From: Gammaproteobacteria bacterium | GTDB lineage: Bacteria > Pseudomonadota > Gammaproteobacteria > Pseudomonadales > GM7GCV1 | DNA length: 9,260 bases | Reading direction: 5' to 3' | Assembly: GCA_030830945.1 (NCBI GenBank) | Contig: JAURLY010000222.1 | Span: 1 to 9,260 of the forward strand | In this document: piece after piece, positions 1 to 6,713 of the stretch | Numbering within the stretch: the first letter of the stretch is position 1 | Layout: every line of letters starts with the position of its first letter | Program-made: the position numbers and the translations under genes | Notes under the pieces: generated by a model | Told to the model about the DNA's origin: nothing | Database searches by the model: none | What the model saw: only the letters and a program-made list of their open reading frames with translations

Positions 1-1654
1 GAGAATCAAGCGTTGCACGGTTAGCTTGGAAGTCGAAAGTCTTAAACTTACAGATACCACATACTTCGTAGAGCAGGCCTGGAGCCATTTCTTCGACGTC
101 ACCGGTATAAGCAACACCCCAACCACCGAGGGTATAACCCTCATTCAAGCTGTCTTGGTTCATCTTCATGTCGGTCGCGCCGACACCCATGTCAACAGTG
201 ATGTTGCCGCCATTATCCCAGTTAGCAGTAAGCTGGAACTGGTCAACATCATGCGCCATCCAACTGCTGTCACGGTAGGCTTGCTGGGTACCGATTTCAT
301 CCACAGTAAGCTTACCGTCTTGGTCGCCCGCACCATCGGTGATCGCAATTAGGGTGTTTGGCATTTTTTGACTCAGGTCAAATGCGCGCCAACCACTAGC
401 TGCTGAAGAAAATACACCGCGGTAGACACTCACACCACCCGGGAAACCGCCCTTAGAAGTGGCTTCAGATGTTGCGTAGTCGATATTAGCTGTCCAGGTA
501 TCAGTAAGACGGAAGTCGAAGTTCAAGCCTAAAGACGTGATCTCGTTGTTCTGACGCACTTTCCTGTTGTCATCCATGATGTCACTACCAATCTCCACGA
601 AAGGCGCTTCAGGAGTACTGGTGTGATACTCAGACAGAGATAGTGGTGTAGCCACTACGCCGCTAGCATCCCAAGACATGGTGCTAAAATTACGAGCAAG
701 CCACTGCTGACTTTGGTTAGAGTTTTGCTCTGTCTCGTTCAATGCATAGTAGGCATCGGCCGTAATCGTCAGTCGATCAGACGGTGCGTACTGTAAAGTC
801 AAGAACGCATTGGTACGCGTACGTGAGTAGTCTGAGGTATCGAGACGGTTATTGGTCGGATAGGCCGCCAATTGTCCTGCTGCAGGCTCGTTGGTGTGTG
901 CTGCGTTAGCCACTGAACCGTTTGAAGGGTCGTAAGGATATAGCCAGACGTAGCCGCTATTGAGGCCAGAGCGTTGTGAACCTTCACGTTCTTGCTGAGA
1001 AGCAAACAGGGAAACACCCAGAGTGCTGTCGTCATTTGCCCAGCTAATCAAGCCACTGTACTCAGGTGTTACGTTACCACCTTTGTCGTCCATCAACTTG
1101 GCGCCAACTACTGCTTGGTTGCCAGATTCTAGTGGACGAATGGTGTTGACGTTGATGGCAGCACCGATACCGCCAGTTGGGGCGCTGGCACGACCAGTCT
1201 TGTAAACTTGCAGACCAGATACACCTTCAGAGGCGAGGGTCGAGAAGTCAAAAGACCGTGAGTTACCGGAAGCACCGAAACTGTTACCGCCGCTTGTGTT
1301 AGGAACATTCGCAGACGGCATTTGACGGCCGTTTAAGGTCACTAGGTTGAACTGGCCGCCAAAACCGCGAACAGTAACGTTAGAGCCTTCACCTTGGGCT
1401 CGGTCGATAGAGACACCGGTGATACGTTGCAGAGACTCTGCAAGGTTGGTGTCAGGGAATTTACCCATATCTTCGGCAGAGATTGCGTCAACGACACCTG
1501 CGGAGTCGCGTTTGACGTCCATCGCCATTTGCATACTACCACGTATGCCAGTGACAACGACCTCTTCCAATTGGGTGTCTTGAGCCATTACTGGGCTCGC
1601 GAGTATCGAGCATGCTGCGGATACAGCTGCTGCTATTTTGGTTCGTTTTAACAT
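1..1654 (-). CDS. TonB-dependent outer-membrane receptor, N-terminal part (runs off left edge)
   Basis: Partial gene: 551 codons are visible from an ATG at 1654, open to the window edge. The product is an active outer-membrane transporter powered by TonB/ExbBD; the substrate cannot be told from sequence. Residues 1-24 form a Sec signal peptide (KRTK n-region, hydrophobic core, VMA cleavage site before Q25). EEVVVTG at 30-36 is the usual start of the mature receptor and probably the TonB-box region. The plug domain covers about 45-170 with FPDTNLAESLQRITGVSIDR (66-85), VRGFG (95-99) and LVTLNGRQMP (104-113). This is the signature of the Xanthomonas/Caulobacter-type family (TIGR01782-like), often 900-1000 aa and often linked to carbohydrate uptake. 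Barrel strands follow. A GGGGA Shine-Dalgarno sequence lies 6-7 bases before the start. Residues 442-453 resemble a degenerate EF-hand loop. Family assignment is firm; a sugar substrate is only inference. Confidence 0.93.
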   Translation of the reverse strand, partial: MLKRTKIAAAVSAACSILASPVMAQDTQLEEVVVTGIRGSMQMAMDVKRDSAGVVDAISAEDMGKFPDTNLAESLQRITGVSIDRAQGEGSNVTVRGFGGQFNLVTLNGRQMPSANVPNTSGGNSFGASGNSRSFDFSTLASEGVSGLQVYKTGRASAPTGGIGAAINVNTIRPLESGNQAVVGAKLMDDKGGNVTPEYSGLISWANDDSTLGVSLFASQQEREGSQRSGLNSGYVWLYPYDPSNGSVANAAHTNEPAAGQLAAYPTNNRLDTSDYSRTRTNAFLTLQYAPSDRLTITADAYYALNETEQNSNQSQQWLARNFSTMSWDASGVVATPLSLSEYHTSTPEAPFVEIGSDIMDDNRKVRQNNEITSLGLNFDFRLTDTWTANIDYATSEATSKGGFPGGVSVYRGVFSSAASGWRAFDLSQKMPNTLIAITDGAGDQDGKLTVDEIGTQQAYRDSSWMAHDVDQFQLTANWDNGGNITVDMGVGATDMKMNQDSLNEGYTLGGWGVAYTGDVEEMAPGLLYEVCGICKFKTFDFQANRATLDS

Positions 1655-1677
1655 TTCTGATCCCCTTGTGGATTCTG

Positions 1678-1700
1678 AAACTAAACTTAGTTTTATAAAA
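1678..1700 (-). promoter_or_regulatory. Candidate operator/promoter region of the TonB-dependent receptor gene
   Basis: Starting 24 bp upstream of the receptor ATG is a dyad with 7-bp arms, AAACTAA (1678-1684) and TTAGTTT (1687-1693), separated by two bases. It runs directly into the palindrome TTTTATAAAA (1691-1700), which on the minus strand contains the -10-like TATAAA. No good -35 hexamer lies at normal spacing. A 16-bp symmetric site on or next to a -10 suits a dimeric repressor, but no regulator gene is in view and the motif is not one I recognise. It does not look like a Fur box. Confidence 0.3.
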
Positions 1701-2101
1701 GTTAGATATAAATTAGGTCTCACCGGGAGGCATGAATAATGCGATGCCAAACCGATAGAGAGTGACTAAAGTATACAGCAGCTTAGTAGATTGTAGTGGT
1801 ATGAGACAGCAAATTTAGGTGTCAAAGTCATGGAGACTTTTAGACTTTGTTCGCATGTCAGCGCCTGATCTACATAGACTGCATCGGTCATTGTTATACA
1901 AAAAGCGCACAAAAAACACCCTTAATGAATACTTTTTTGTAAAAGTTCTGATTTTTCAAATTTTCGAAGGGGCTGAATCAGGCGAATTTCCTCGATTAAA
2001 TAGAAGAAAAAGGGATATTTTGATAATTTATAATGTGTTTTGTGGGCAGAAAATGGGATATCACCCAGTGAAACATTGATCAAAATAAAAAATGAATTAA
2101 A
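1701..2101. other. AT-rich intergenic stretch without a convincing gene
   Basis: This is the larger part of a gap of about 680 bp. Open frames of 86 codons (1819-2079, plus) and 67 codons (1922-2125, minus) exist. Neither has a convincing ribosome-binding site, recognisable motif or codon pattern like the neighbouring genes, so I do not call them. The stretch is markedly AT-rich from about 1900 to 2100. A TATAAT hexamer sits at 2029-2034 on the plus strand without a matching -35. A short inverted repeat TGGG-atatca-CCCA lies at 2054-2067. No tRNA, CRISPR repeat or insertion-sequence end was seen. Confidence 0.5.
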
Positions 2102-2135
2102 CGACCCTGAAAATCTTGCGGTCAATGCATCTTAG

Positions 2136-2300
2136 GGGATGAAAAGAATCCCGGGAACTCGTCATATATTCCTGGTGTATGCGATTGATTCTTGCATCTC
2201 TCACGCAAGCTGGAGTTCTGTTCTTCTCGTGACTGAATAGCTAGAACCGGGGAAGTAACTCCCGCCCCCAGTCCGATTAGTCTTGACTGGGGGTGTTTTA
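2136..2300 (+). ncRNA. Candidate structured small RNA ending in an intrinsic terminator
   Basis: No protein gene is present, but successive potential stems are packed nearly end to end. GGGAT/ATCCC: 2136-2140 with 2148-2152. GGGAA/TTCCT: 2153-2157 with 2169-2173. CTTGC/GCAAG: 2191-2195 with 2205-2209. GTTCT/AGAAC: 2215-2219 with 2243-2247. CGGGG/TCCCG: 2248-2252 with 2260-2264, including one G-U pair. The terminator stem occupies 2265-2293. Several stems abut with no unpaired base (2152/2153, 2247/2248, 2264/2265). Only the plus strand carries a U-rich tail after the last stem, so transcription would be rightward, and no plus-strand gene precedes it. An alternative pairing GAACTC (2155-2160) with GAGTTC (2213-2218) competes with two of the stems. 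The 5' end and promoter are not defined. It does not match 6S RNA, tmRNA, RNase P RNA, SRP RNA or a GGA-rich CsrB/RsmY-type RNA as I know them. Inference from structure only. Confidence 0.42.
2265..2300 (+). terminator. Strong plus-strand intrinsic terminator
   Basis: A perfect 9-bp stem CCCCCAGTC (2265-2273) / GACTGGGGG (2285-2293) with an 11-base loop is followed by TGTTTTATTT. On the minus strand the stem is followed by GC-rich sequence with no U run, so it would not work well as the terminator of the aminotransferase gene that ends at 2338. Because no annotated plus-strand gene feeds it, it supports an unannotated rightward transcript just upstream. Confidence 0.75.
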
Positions 2301-2337
2301 TTTCGGGAGGTCGTCTAAAGCTAAAACCAAATGAATT

Positions 2338-3618
2338 TTAATTTTGAGATAAGAGCTTGCTCAGCTTTTTCTGCACCGTAGCCAGTTTTACGCAGTTAAC
2401 AAAGACTTCCATTGCTTTAACAACCTCGGGTAGGGGCGGCAAAGTTGGTGCGATCCGAATATTCCGGTCTTCAGGATCCTTGCCGTATGGAAAAGTCGCG
2501 CCGGCTGGCGTGAGCTTGACGCCTGCTTCGTTCGCAAGCCGAACAACTTCGGATGCGAGCCCGGGTTCTGTATCAAAAGAAATAAAGTAGCCGCCGTCTG
2601 CCTGTGTCCAGCTACCATATTCGGCCAGTTCACTATTCAGGGCTTGAAGCACTGCAGCAAATTTAGGGCGAATGAGTTCTGCATGCATGCTCATATGGGT
2701 GAGGAGTGCTTGCTTGTCGGGAAACATCTTGGCATGACGCAGCTGGTTGACCTTGTCAAAGCCAATGATTATTACACCAAGTAGTTTCTGAAGTTCGGCC
2801 AGATTGTCATTAGAGCCCGCGACAAAAGAAACACCGGCCCCGGCAAAGGTAATTTTGGAAGTAGAGCCAAATTGCCAGACAGAGTCTTGCGTTCCATGAG
2901 CCTCACATCGGTCCCAAAGGCTGGCGAGCTGAACGGGTGTGTCACTTAAATCGTGCACTGCGTAGGCGTTATCGTAAAAAACCCGAAACCACGGCTTGGC
3001 GATTTTCCCAAGTTGGGCAATTCGCTCGACCGTCTCATCAGAGTAAACAACCCCGGTGGGATTCGAATATTTGGGAACACACCAGAGACCAACGATATTG
3101 TCGTCGTCTTCGATAAGGGCTTCGACAGCATCCATGTCCGGGCCAGCTTCTCTCATGGGGACAGTCACCATCTCAACCCCAAGGTTTTCACAAAGGCTGA
3201 AATGACGATCGTAACCGGGAACTGGGCAGATCATTTTCGCTTTACAGGCATTGGACCAGGCATTTTCCGAACCGCGAGCACCGTAATAGAAGGAATGAAG
3301 CATGCATATGTACATCAGGGTGAGACTGGCGTTACCTGCAGCGATGACGTTATCGGCAGGAACATTCAGCATATCCGCACCGAGTTTCCGTACTTCAGTA
3401 ACCCCTCGAAGATTGCCGTAATTGCGAGTGTCTTCGCCATCGGCTGTTAAATAGTTTCCTTCCAGAAACCCATCGAGGTGATCAGACAGGCTCAGCTGAT
3501 CTGCGGAGGGTTTTCCCCGCGTGATATCAAGCTTAAGATTCTGGGCCTTAAGGGCCTGATATTGGACGTTTAGTTCTGTCTCGAGTGAGATAAGTTGGTC
3601 GCGAGTCTGATATGACAT
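2338..3618 (-). CDS. Aspartate aminotransferase-like PLP enzyme, subgroup Ic (MocR-type aminotransferase fold)
   Basis: A complete 426-residue fold-type I aminotransferase. Visible features: RGKPS at 34-38; GNAS at 95-98 in the cofactor-phosphate region; NPTG at 186-189; YDNAY at 215-219, whose Asp contacts the pyridine nitrogen; STSK at 252-255, with K255 the likely Schiff-base lysine; and NIRIAP at 386-391, with R388 the likely substrate-carboxylate arginine. The length and the pattern GSTSKITFAGAG match the aminotransferase group studied as aspartate aminotransferase Ic in Corynebacterium (PF12897-like). It probably interconverts aspartate/2-oxoglutarate and oxaloacetate/glutamate in the cytosol; specificity is not provable from sequence, and alanine or another acceptor is possible. 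There is no clear Shine-Dalgarno sequence before the ATG at 3618. It is divergent from the branched-chain aminotransferase gene. Confidence 0.88.
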   Translation of the reverse strand: MSYQTRDQLISLETELNVQYQALKAQNLKLDITRGKPSADQLSLSDHLDGFLEGNYLTADGEDTRNYGNLRGVTEVRKLGADMLNVPADNVIAAGNASLTLMYICMLHSFYYGARGSENAWSNACKAKMICPVPGYDRHFSLCENLGVEMVTVPMREAGPDMDAVEALIEDDDNIVGLWCVPKYSNPTGVVYSDETVERIAQLGKIAKPWFRVFYDNAYAVHDLSDTPVQLASLWDRCEAHGTQDSVWQFGSTSKITFAGAGVSFVAGSNDNLAELQKLLGVIIIGFDKVNQLRHAKMFPDKQALLTHMSMHAELIRPKFAAVLQALNSELAEYGSWTQADGGYFISFDTEPGLASEVVRLANEAGVKLTPAGATFPYGKDPEDRNIRIAPTLPPLPEVVKAMEVFVNCVKLATVQKKLSKLLSQN

Positions 3619-3660
3619 AAAATGGTGCTATGTAAGTCGATAAATTGTGGATGATGGCAT

Positions 3661-3708
3661 CCTATAATTCAACTTGAATCCAGATGCTAGCTAGCTGGGA
3701 ATTATAGG
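3661..3708. repeat. Perfect 10-bp inverted repeat with nested inner palindrome
   Basis: CCTATAATTC (3661-3670) and GAATTATAGG (3699-3708) are exact reverse complements 28 bases apart. Inside, CCAG (3680-3683) and CTGG (3695-3698) form a second pair whose right arm abuts the outer right arm, and GCTAGCTAGC (3686-3695) is itself palindromic. Each outer arm contains TATAAT reading inward on its own strand. The element lies between the divergent aminotransferase genes, close to the minus-strand one. It could be a regulator-binding site, a cruciform, or simply divergent -10 boxes. Confidence 0.6.
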
Positions 3709-3728
3709 CGATTTATTGTGCAGAGCAA
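3701..3728 (-). promoter_or_regulatory. Candidate promoter of the minus-strand aminotransferase gene
   Basis: On the minus strand a perfect -10 TATAAT (3706 down to 3701) is preceded, after 16 bp, by TTGCTC (3728 to 3723), which matches only the first three bases of the consensus -35. Transcription would start near 3694, giving an untranslated leader of about 75 bases before the ATG at 3618. The -10 lies inside the right arm of the inverted repeat, so a protein bound there would block it. Confidence 0.4.
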
Positions 3729-3795
3729 CATGGCTTTTGGCCTAAAGTTCAATGCTGACAAGGAGTTACAATAGCGCTATAAAATTTTTTGGGGA

Positions 3796-3824
3796 TGGGC
3801 AAAGAACCATCGCTCACCTATAAT
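3796..3824 (+). promoter_or_regulatory. Candidate promoter of the branched-chain aminotransferase gene
   Basis: TGGGCA (3796-3801, four of six consensus bases) and a perfect TATAAT (3819-3824) are separated by exactly 17 bp. Start of transcription would be near 3831, leaving a leader of roughly 33 bases. The -10 lies in a third copy of CCTATAATT (3817-3825). A perfect TTGACA follows at 3824-3829, but its only -10 candidate, TATATG at 3845-3850, is 15 bp away and would put the start almost on the ATG, so I prefer the upstream pair. Confidence 0.45.
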
Positions 3825-3863
3825 TGACAACCTCTTCTAAACCTTATATGCAGGATCTACTCC

Positions 3864-4970
3864 ATGGGTGATTACAAGATCAGTCCCGAAGTTTTGCCTT
3901 CTTTGCAAGATTTTGTGTTACCGGAAAACCTTGGTTTTGGCGAGGTTAAGTCGCCTATTATGTATCGCGCCGATTATGCCAATGGGCATTGGCAGACAGG
4001 GGAATTGATGCGCTATGGAAAAATAGCGCTTGATCCTGCCAGTAAGGTTTTACATTACGCGCAGGAAGTTTTCGAGGGTTTAAAGGCCTACAAGGTTCAA
4101 CAGCCTCACGCGAATTTCTTCCGGCCACTGGAAAACCTAAAGCGCATGAACCGATCAGCCGATCGTATGTGCATGATCAATATTCCTGAAGATGTCTACA
4201 TGGACGGGATCAGCCTGATTACGGCGTACAGTGAGCAATTTATTCCCGACCGTTCCGGAGAGTCCCTGTATTTGAGGCCGCTCCTTATCGGCACAAAAGC
4301 CAATTTGGGTATGGGTATATCTGATACGTTTACCTTCATGGTTATTGCCAGTCCCTCGGCAATTTATCATGCGGGCAACATGCGTGTTCAGATTGAGCGG
4401 GAAGCCTGCCGTGCTGCGCGAGGCGGAACCGGGGCGGCCAAAACGGGCGGAAACTATGCAGCTGCCCTGCAGTCAGCTCGCAATGTCCAAGCGCGTGGCT
4501 ATGACCAATCGCTCTGGCTAGACCCCGTGCATATGAAGTTCATCGAAGAATTGTCGGGTATGAACCTTTTTTTCTTGATGGATGGTGCTTTGCACACGCC
4601 CAGGCTAACGGGTTCTTTCCTTTCCGGTGTGACCCGAGGCTCGATTATCCAGCTGGCGAAACACCTAGATTTTGAAGTGGTTGAGCGAGATATTGAGATT
4701 GCAGAAATTCTCGAGGGTCTGAAATCCGCCAAGGTTAAGGAAGTATTTGCCTGTGGAACGGCCGCGATTATCTCGCCGGTTAGTGTCATAGCCGATGCGG
4801 ACGATACGCTTTATGAGCCGGAAAACATCGATGATCTGGCGGCGAGCTTGCGCGAGTCTCTTCTGGCTATTCAGGAGCGGCGTGAGGAAGACCCTTTTGG
4901 CTGGACAGTAGAAGTAGACAGTAAATACTACCCGTCCCAACGGGCTAAACTGTCGACAGTTGCTGGTTAA
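3864..4970 (+). CDS. ilvE: Branched-chain amino acid aminotransferase (long, group II type)
   Basis: A complete 368-residue fold-type IV PLP aminotransferase. It catalyses the last step of valine, leucine and isoleucine synthesis and the first step of their breakdown, exchanging the amino group with glutamate/2-oxoglutarate in the cytosol. Signature segments are QEVFEGLKAY (67-76), YLRP (136-139), GAAKTGGNYA (190-199) with K193 as the likely cofactor lysine, EELSGMNLFF (228-237), LTGSFLSGVTRGSI (248-261) and CGTAAIISPV (297-306). Length and motifs fit the longer BCAT group (TIGR01123-like) rather than the roughly 309-residue E. coli IlvE. AGGA lies 8 bases before the ATG, which supports the start. 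It stands alone on the plus strand and ends before a terminator. The family is near certain; the symbol is used functionally. Confidence 0.93.
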   Translation: MGDYKISPEVLPSLQDFVLPENLGFGEVKSPIMYRADYANGHWQTGELMRYGKIALDPASKVLHYAQEVFEGLKAYKVQQPHANFFRPLENLKRMNRSADRMCMINIPEDVYMDGISLITAYSEQFIPDRSGESLYLRPLLIGTKANLGMGISDTFTFMVIASPSAIYHAGNMRVQIEREACRAARGGTGAAKTGGNYAAALQSARNVQARGYDQSLWLDPVHMKFIEELSGMNLFFLMDGALHTPRLTGSFLSGVTRGSIIQLAKHLDFEVVERDIEIAEILEGLKSAKVKEVFACGTAAIISPVSVIADADDTLYEPENIDDLAASLRESLLAIQERREEDPFGWTVEVDSKYYPSQRAKLSTVAG

Positions 4971-4987
4971 TAAACCCAGTTGAAACT

Positions 4988-5017
4988 AAAAAAGGGAGGC
5001 ACGGCCTCCCTTTTTTT
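4988..5017. terminator. Bidirectional intrinsic terminator between convergent genes
   Basis: GGGAGGC (4994-5000) and GCCTCCC (5004-5010) form a perfect 7-bp stem with a 3-base loop. An A6 tract lies on the left (4988-4993) and T7 on the right (5011-5017), so either strand yields a GC stem followed by a U run. It lies 18 bp after the branched-chain aminotransferase stop and about 30 bp beyond the stop of the convergent lipoprotein gene, and should serve both. Confidence 0.92.
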
Positions 5018-5048
5018 GGTTAGATTTTTTGGGCGCTAAGAAAACTCA

Positions 5049-5789
5049 CTAATGAGTTATCAAATCGAATACCACCTGAATGCTGTCGGTAAAGCGAATG
5101 TCACCAGGGATGAATCGGCCACCCGCGCTTTCTGCCGAAAAGGAACGAACAGCCATGTCGCTGGCCATGGCAAACTCAGGTCGCACAATTTGGCCGCTGT
5201 GATAATTGATGTTGTAGACAGGACCCAGTTGGGCTCCATAAGCCTCGGCTAACTCTGCAGCTTTTTGCTGTGAGTCTTCAATTGCAGCTGCCCGCGCCTG
5301 TGCTTTTAGCTGGTCTTCCCGGGACGATCGGTAATTAATCCCCTGTATGCCATCGACATTGTGGCTAATAGCGGTGTCCAGAACCGGGTGCAGCATATCC
5401 AGATCGGTTATATCAACACTGATGCTGCGCGTGGCCTGAAAACCGATAAAGCGTTGTTGCCGATTTTGGTAATCATACTGAGCGGAGATATTCAGGCTGG
5501 CAGCAGTAACCTGTTCTTCGCTTATGCCCAGATCCTCCAATTCATCGAGAAAGGCGTTAAGGCGTCGATCACTTTCGGCTTTGGCTCCGGCACTGTCGGC
5601 AGATTGGGTCTGGAGCATTAGATTGATGGTTGCTTCATCTGGTTCGGCGACGATTTCAGCATTGCCGGAAACACTAATCTGGGGCATGTGCGACTGCTGG
5701 GCATCAGCAGCTTCGCCACAACCGACCAAAGAAAAGAGCAGTAAAAGTGAAAGCAAGCGCTTGTTTTTGATCATTTGAATGGTCCTCAT
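5049..5789 (-). CDS. SIMPL-domain (DUF541) lipoprotein
   Basis: A complete 246-residue envelope protein. Residues 7-24 form a lipoprotein signal peptide: basic MIKNKR, a leucine-rich core, and the lipobox LVGC with Cys24. The residue after Cys is Gly, not Asp, so sorting to the outer membrane is expected. The rest is the SIMPL/DUF541 fold: ISVSGNAEIVAEPDEA (38-53) at the start, a central GFQATRSISVDI stretch (115-126), and GINY (149-152) followed by an Ala/Gln-rich helix. The family includes bacterial BP26/OMP28 and E. coli YggE; roles in stress tolerance or oligomeric channels have been suggested, but the biochemical function is unsettled. The ATG at 5789 overlaps the xerC stop as ATGA and has AGGAG 7 bases upstream. 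A second in-frame ATG at 5774 also has AGGA at good spacing and gives a more standard signal peptide, so the true start is one of these. Confidence 0.88.
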   Translation of the reverse strand: MRTIQMIKNKRLLSLLLLFSLVGCGEAADAQQSHMPQISVSGNAEIVAEPDEATINLMLQTQSADSAGAKAESDRRLNAFLDELEDLGISEEQVTAASLNISAQYDYQNRQQRFIGFQATRSISVDITDLDMLHPVLDTAISHNVDGIQGINYRSSREDQLKAQARAAAIEDSQQKAAELAEAYGAQLGPVYNINYHSGQIVRPEFAMASDMAVRSFSAESAGGRFIPGDIRFTDSIQVVFDLITH

Positions 5790-6700
5790 GAATCGTCTCC
5801 TTTGATAGGCGCTTTTCGCGATGAACGCGGGTGCGCCTTGTCATAAATCTTGGCCAGATGTTGGTAGTCCAGATGCGTATAAATCTGCGTAGTTGAGATG
5901 TTTGCGTGGCCAAGAAGTTCCTGAACTGCACGCAAATCACCACTGGACTCCAATAGATGACTGGCAAAAGAATGCCTCAGCATGTGCGGCGTGACTCGGC
6001 TATTGATGCCTTGTGAGACGCCATACTCTGCCAATTGCTTCTGAATGGTTCGAGGCGTAATTCGGCTGCCTCGGGAGCCGATAAACAAGGCTTGCCCGGA
6101 GTTGTCTTTTGCGTGATGGGTTCTTTCCTTTAACCAGACGCGCACGGATTCCAGAGCCTTTCGGCCGATAGGCAGTTCCCGGGTTTTGTTGCCCTTGCCA
6201 GTTACCCTGAGGCTGGCGTCGGCCAAGTCCAGATCAAAAATATCCAGTGAACAAAGTTCGCTGATACGCAAGCCCGATGAGTACATCAGTTCCAGAATGG
6301 CTCGGTCGCGGACGCCTATCCAGTCATCCCGGGTGATTTCCAGTAGTTGGGAAATTTCATCGACGTCCATCGTCTTGGGGAGTGCTTTTTGTGATTTTGG
6401 GGCCTGTATTCCATCCGCCGGATTATGGTTGCACCAGTGCTGGCGAATGCAGAAACGAAAGAAAGATCTAGCCGCGGACAGCCATCTTTGAATGCTTTTG
6501 CCGTTGAGCCCCCGGCGATGAAGGTCGGCCATGGCATGTCTCATGCCAAGGCTGTCTACGTCCCTGGGGTTGCTATCAGCGCCGACAATGTTGGCAAGTT
6601 TGTTCAGGTCGCGGGCGTAATTATCGACAGTGTGGTGCGAGAGCTGGCGCTCAGTACGTAGATGGTGAAGAAACTGGTCGGTGGCGTCTTCGATATTCAC
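5786..6700 (-). CDS. xerC: Site-specific tyrosine recombinase XerC
   Basis: A complete 304-residue tyrosine recombinase that with XerD resolves chromosome dimers at dif near the terminus. The N-terminal SAM-like DNA-binding domain occupies about 1-100 (LRTERQLSHHTVDNYARDL at 14-32). The catalytic domain has the full set: R145 in SSGLRISEL, K169 in TGKGNKTR, H239 and R242 in HMLRHSFA, H265 in LLGHANI, and nucleophile Y274 in QIYTH. The spacing closely matches E. coli XerC (298 aa). The start is GTG at 6700, 13 bases after the DUF484 stop, with a weak AGGA at about 11 bases. Its place after dapF and DUF484 identifies it as the housekeeping XerC rather than XerD or a phage integrase. Its stop overlaps the next gene. 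Confidence 0.96.
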   Translation of the reverse strand: MNIEDATDQFLHHLRTERQLSHHTVDNYARDLNKLANIVGADSNPRDVDSLGMRHAMADLHRRGLNGKSIQRWLSAARSFFRFCIRQHWCNHNPADGIQAPKSQKALPKTMDVDEISQLLEITRDDWIGVRDRAILELMYSSGLRISELCSLDIFDLDLADASLRVTGKGNKTRELPIGRKALESVRVWLKERTHHAKDNSGQALFIGSRGSRITPRTIQKQLAEYGVSQGINSRVTPHMLRHSFASHLLESSGDLRAVQELLGHANISTTQIYTHLDYQHLAKIYDKAHPRSSRKAPIKGDDS

Positions 6701-6713
6701 CAGGGCAGTAGTC

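Noticed and set aside
1819..2079. 86-codon open frame in the intergenic gap
   Set aside because: AT-rich, low-complexity codon content, no recognisable domain and no good ribosome-binding site; probably chance.
2136..2300. Known RNAs (6S, tmRNA, RNase P, SRP, CsrB/RsmY) or a riboswitch
   Set aside because: None of their conserved cores was seen, and no plus-strand gene follows that a riboswitch could control.
2953..3450. 165-codon open frame on the plus strand
   Set aside because: It lies wholly antisense to the aminotransferase gene, whose motifs and length are convincing; no family signature or ribosome-binding site.
5786..6700. Tyrosine recombinase as a sign of an integrated mobile element
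   Set aside because: Full XerC length and motifs and the dapF-DUF484-xerC order mark it as the housekeeping gene; no attachment-site repeats, tRNA target or phage genes are near.
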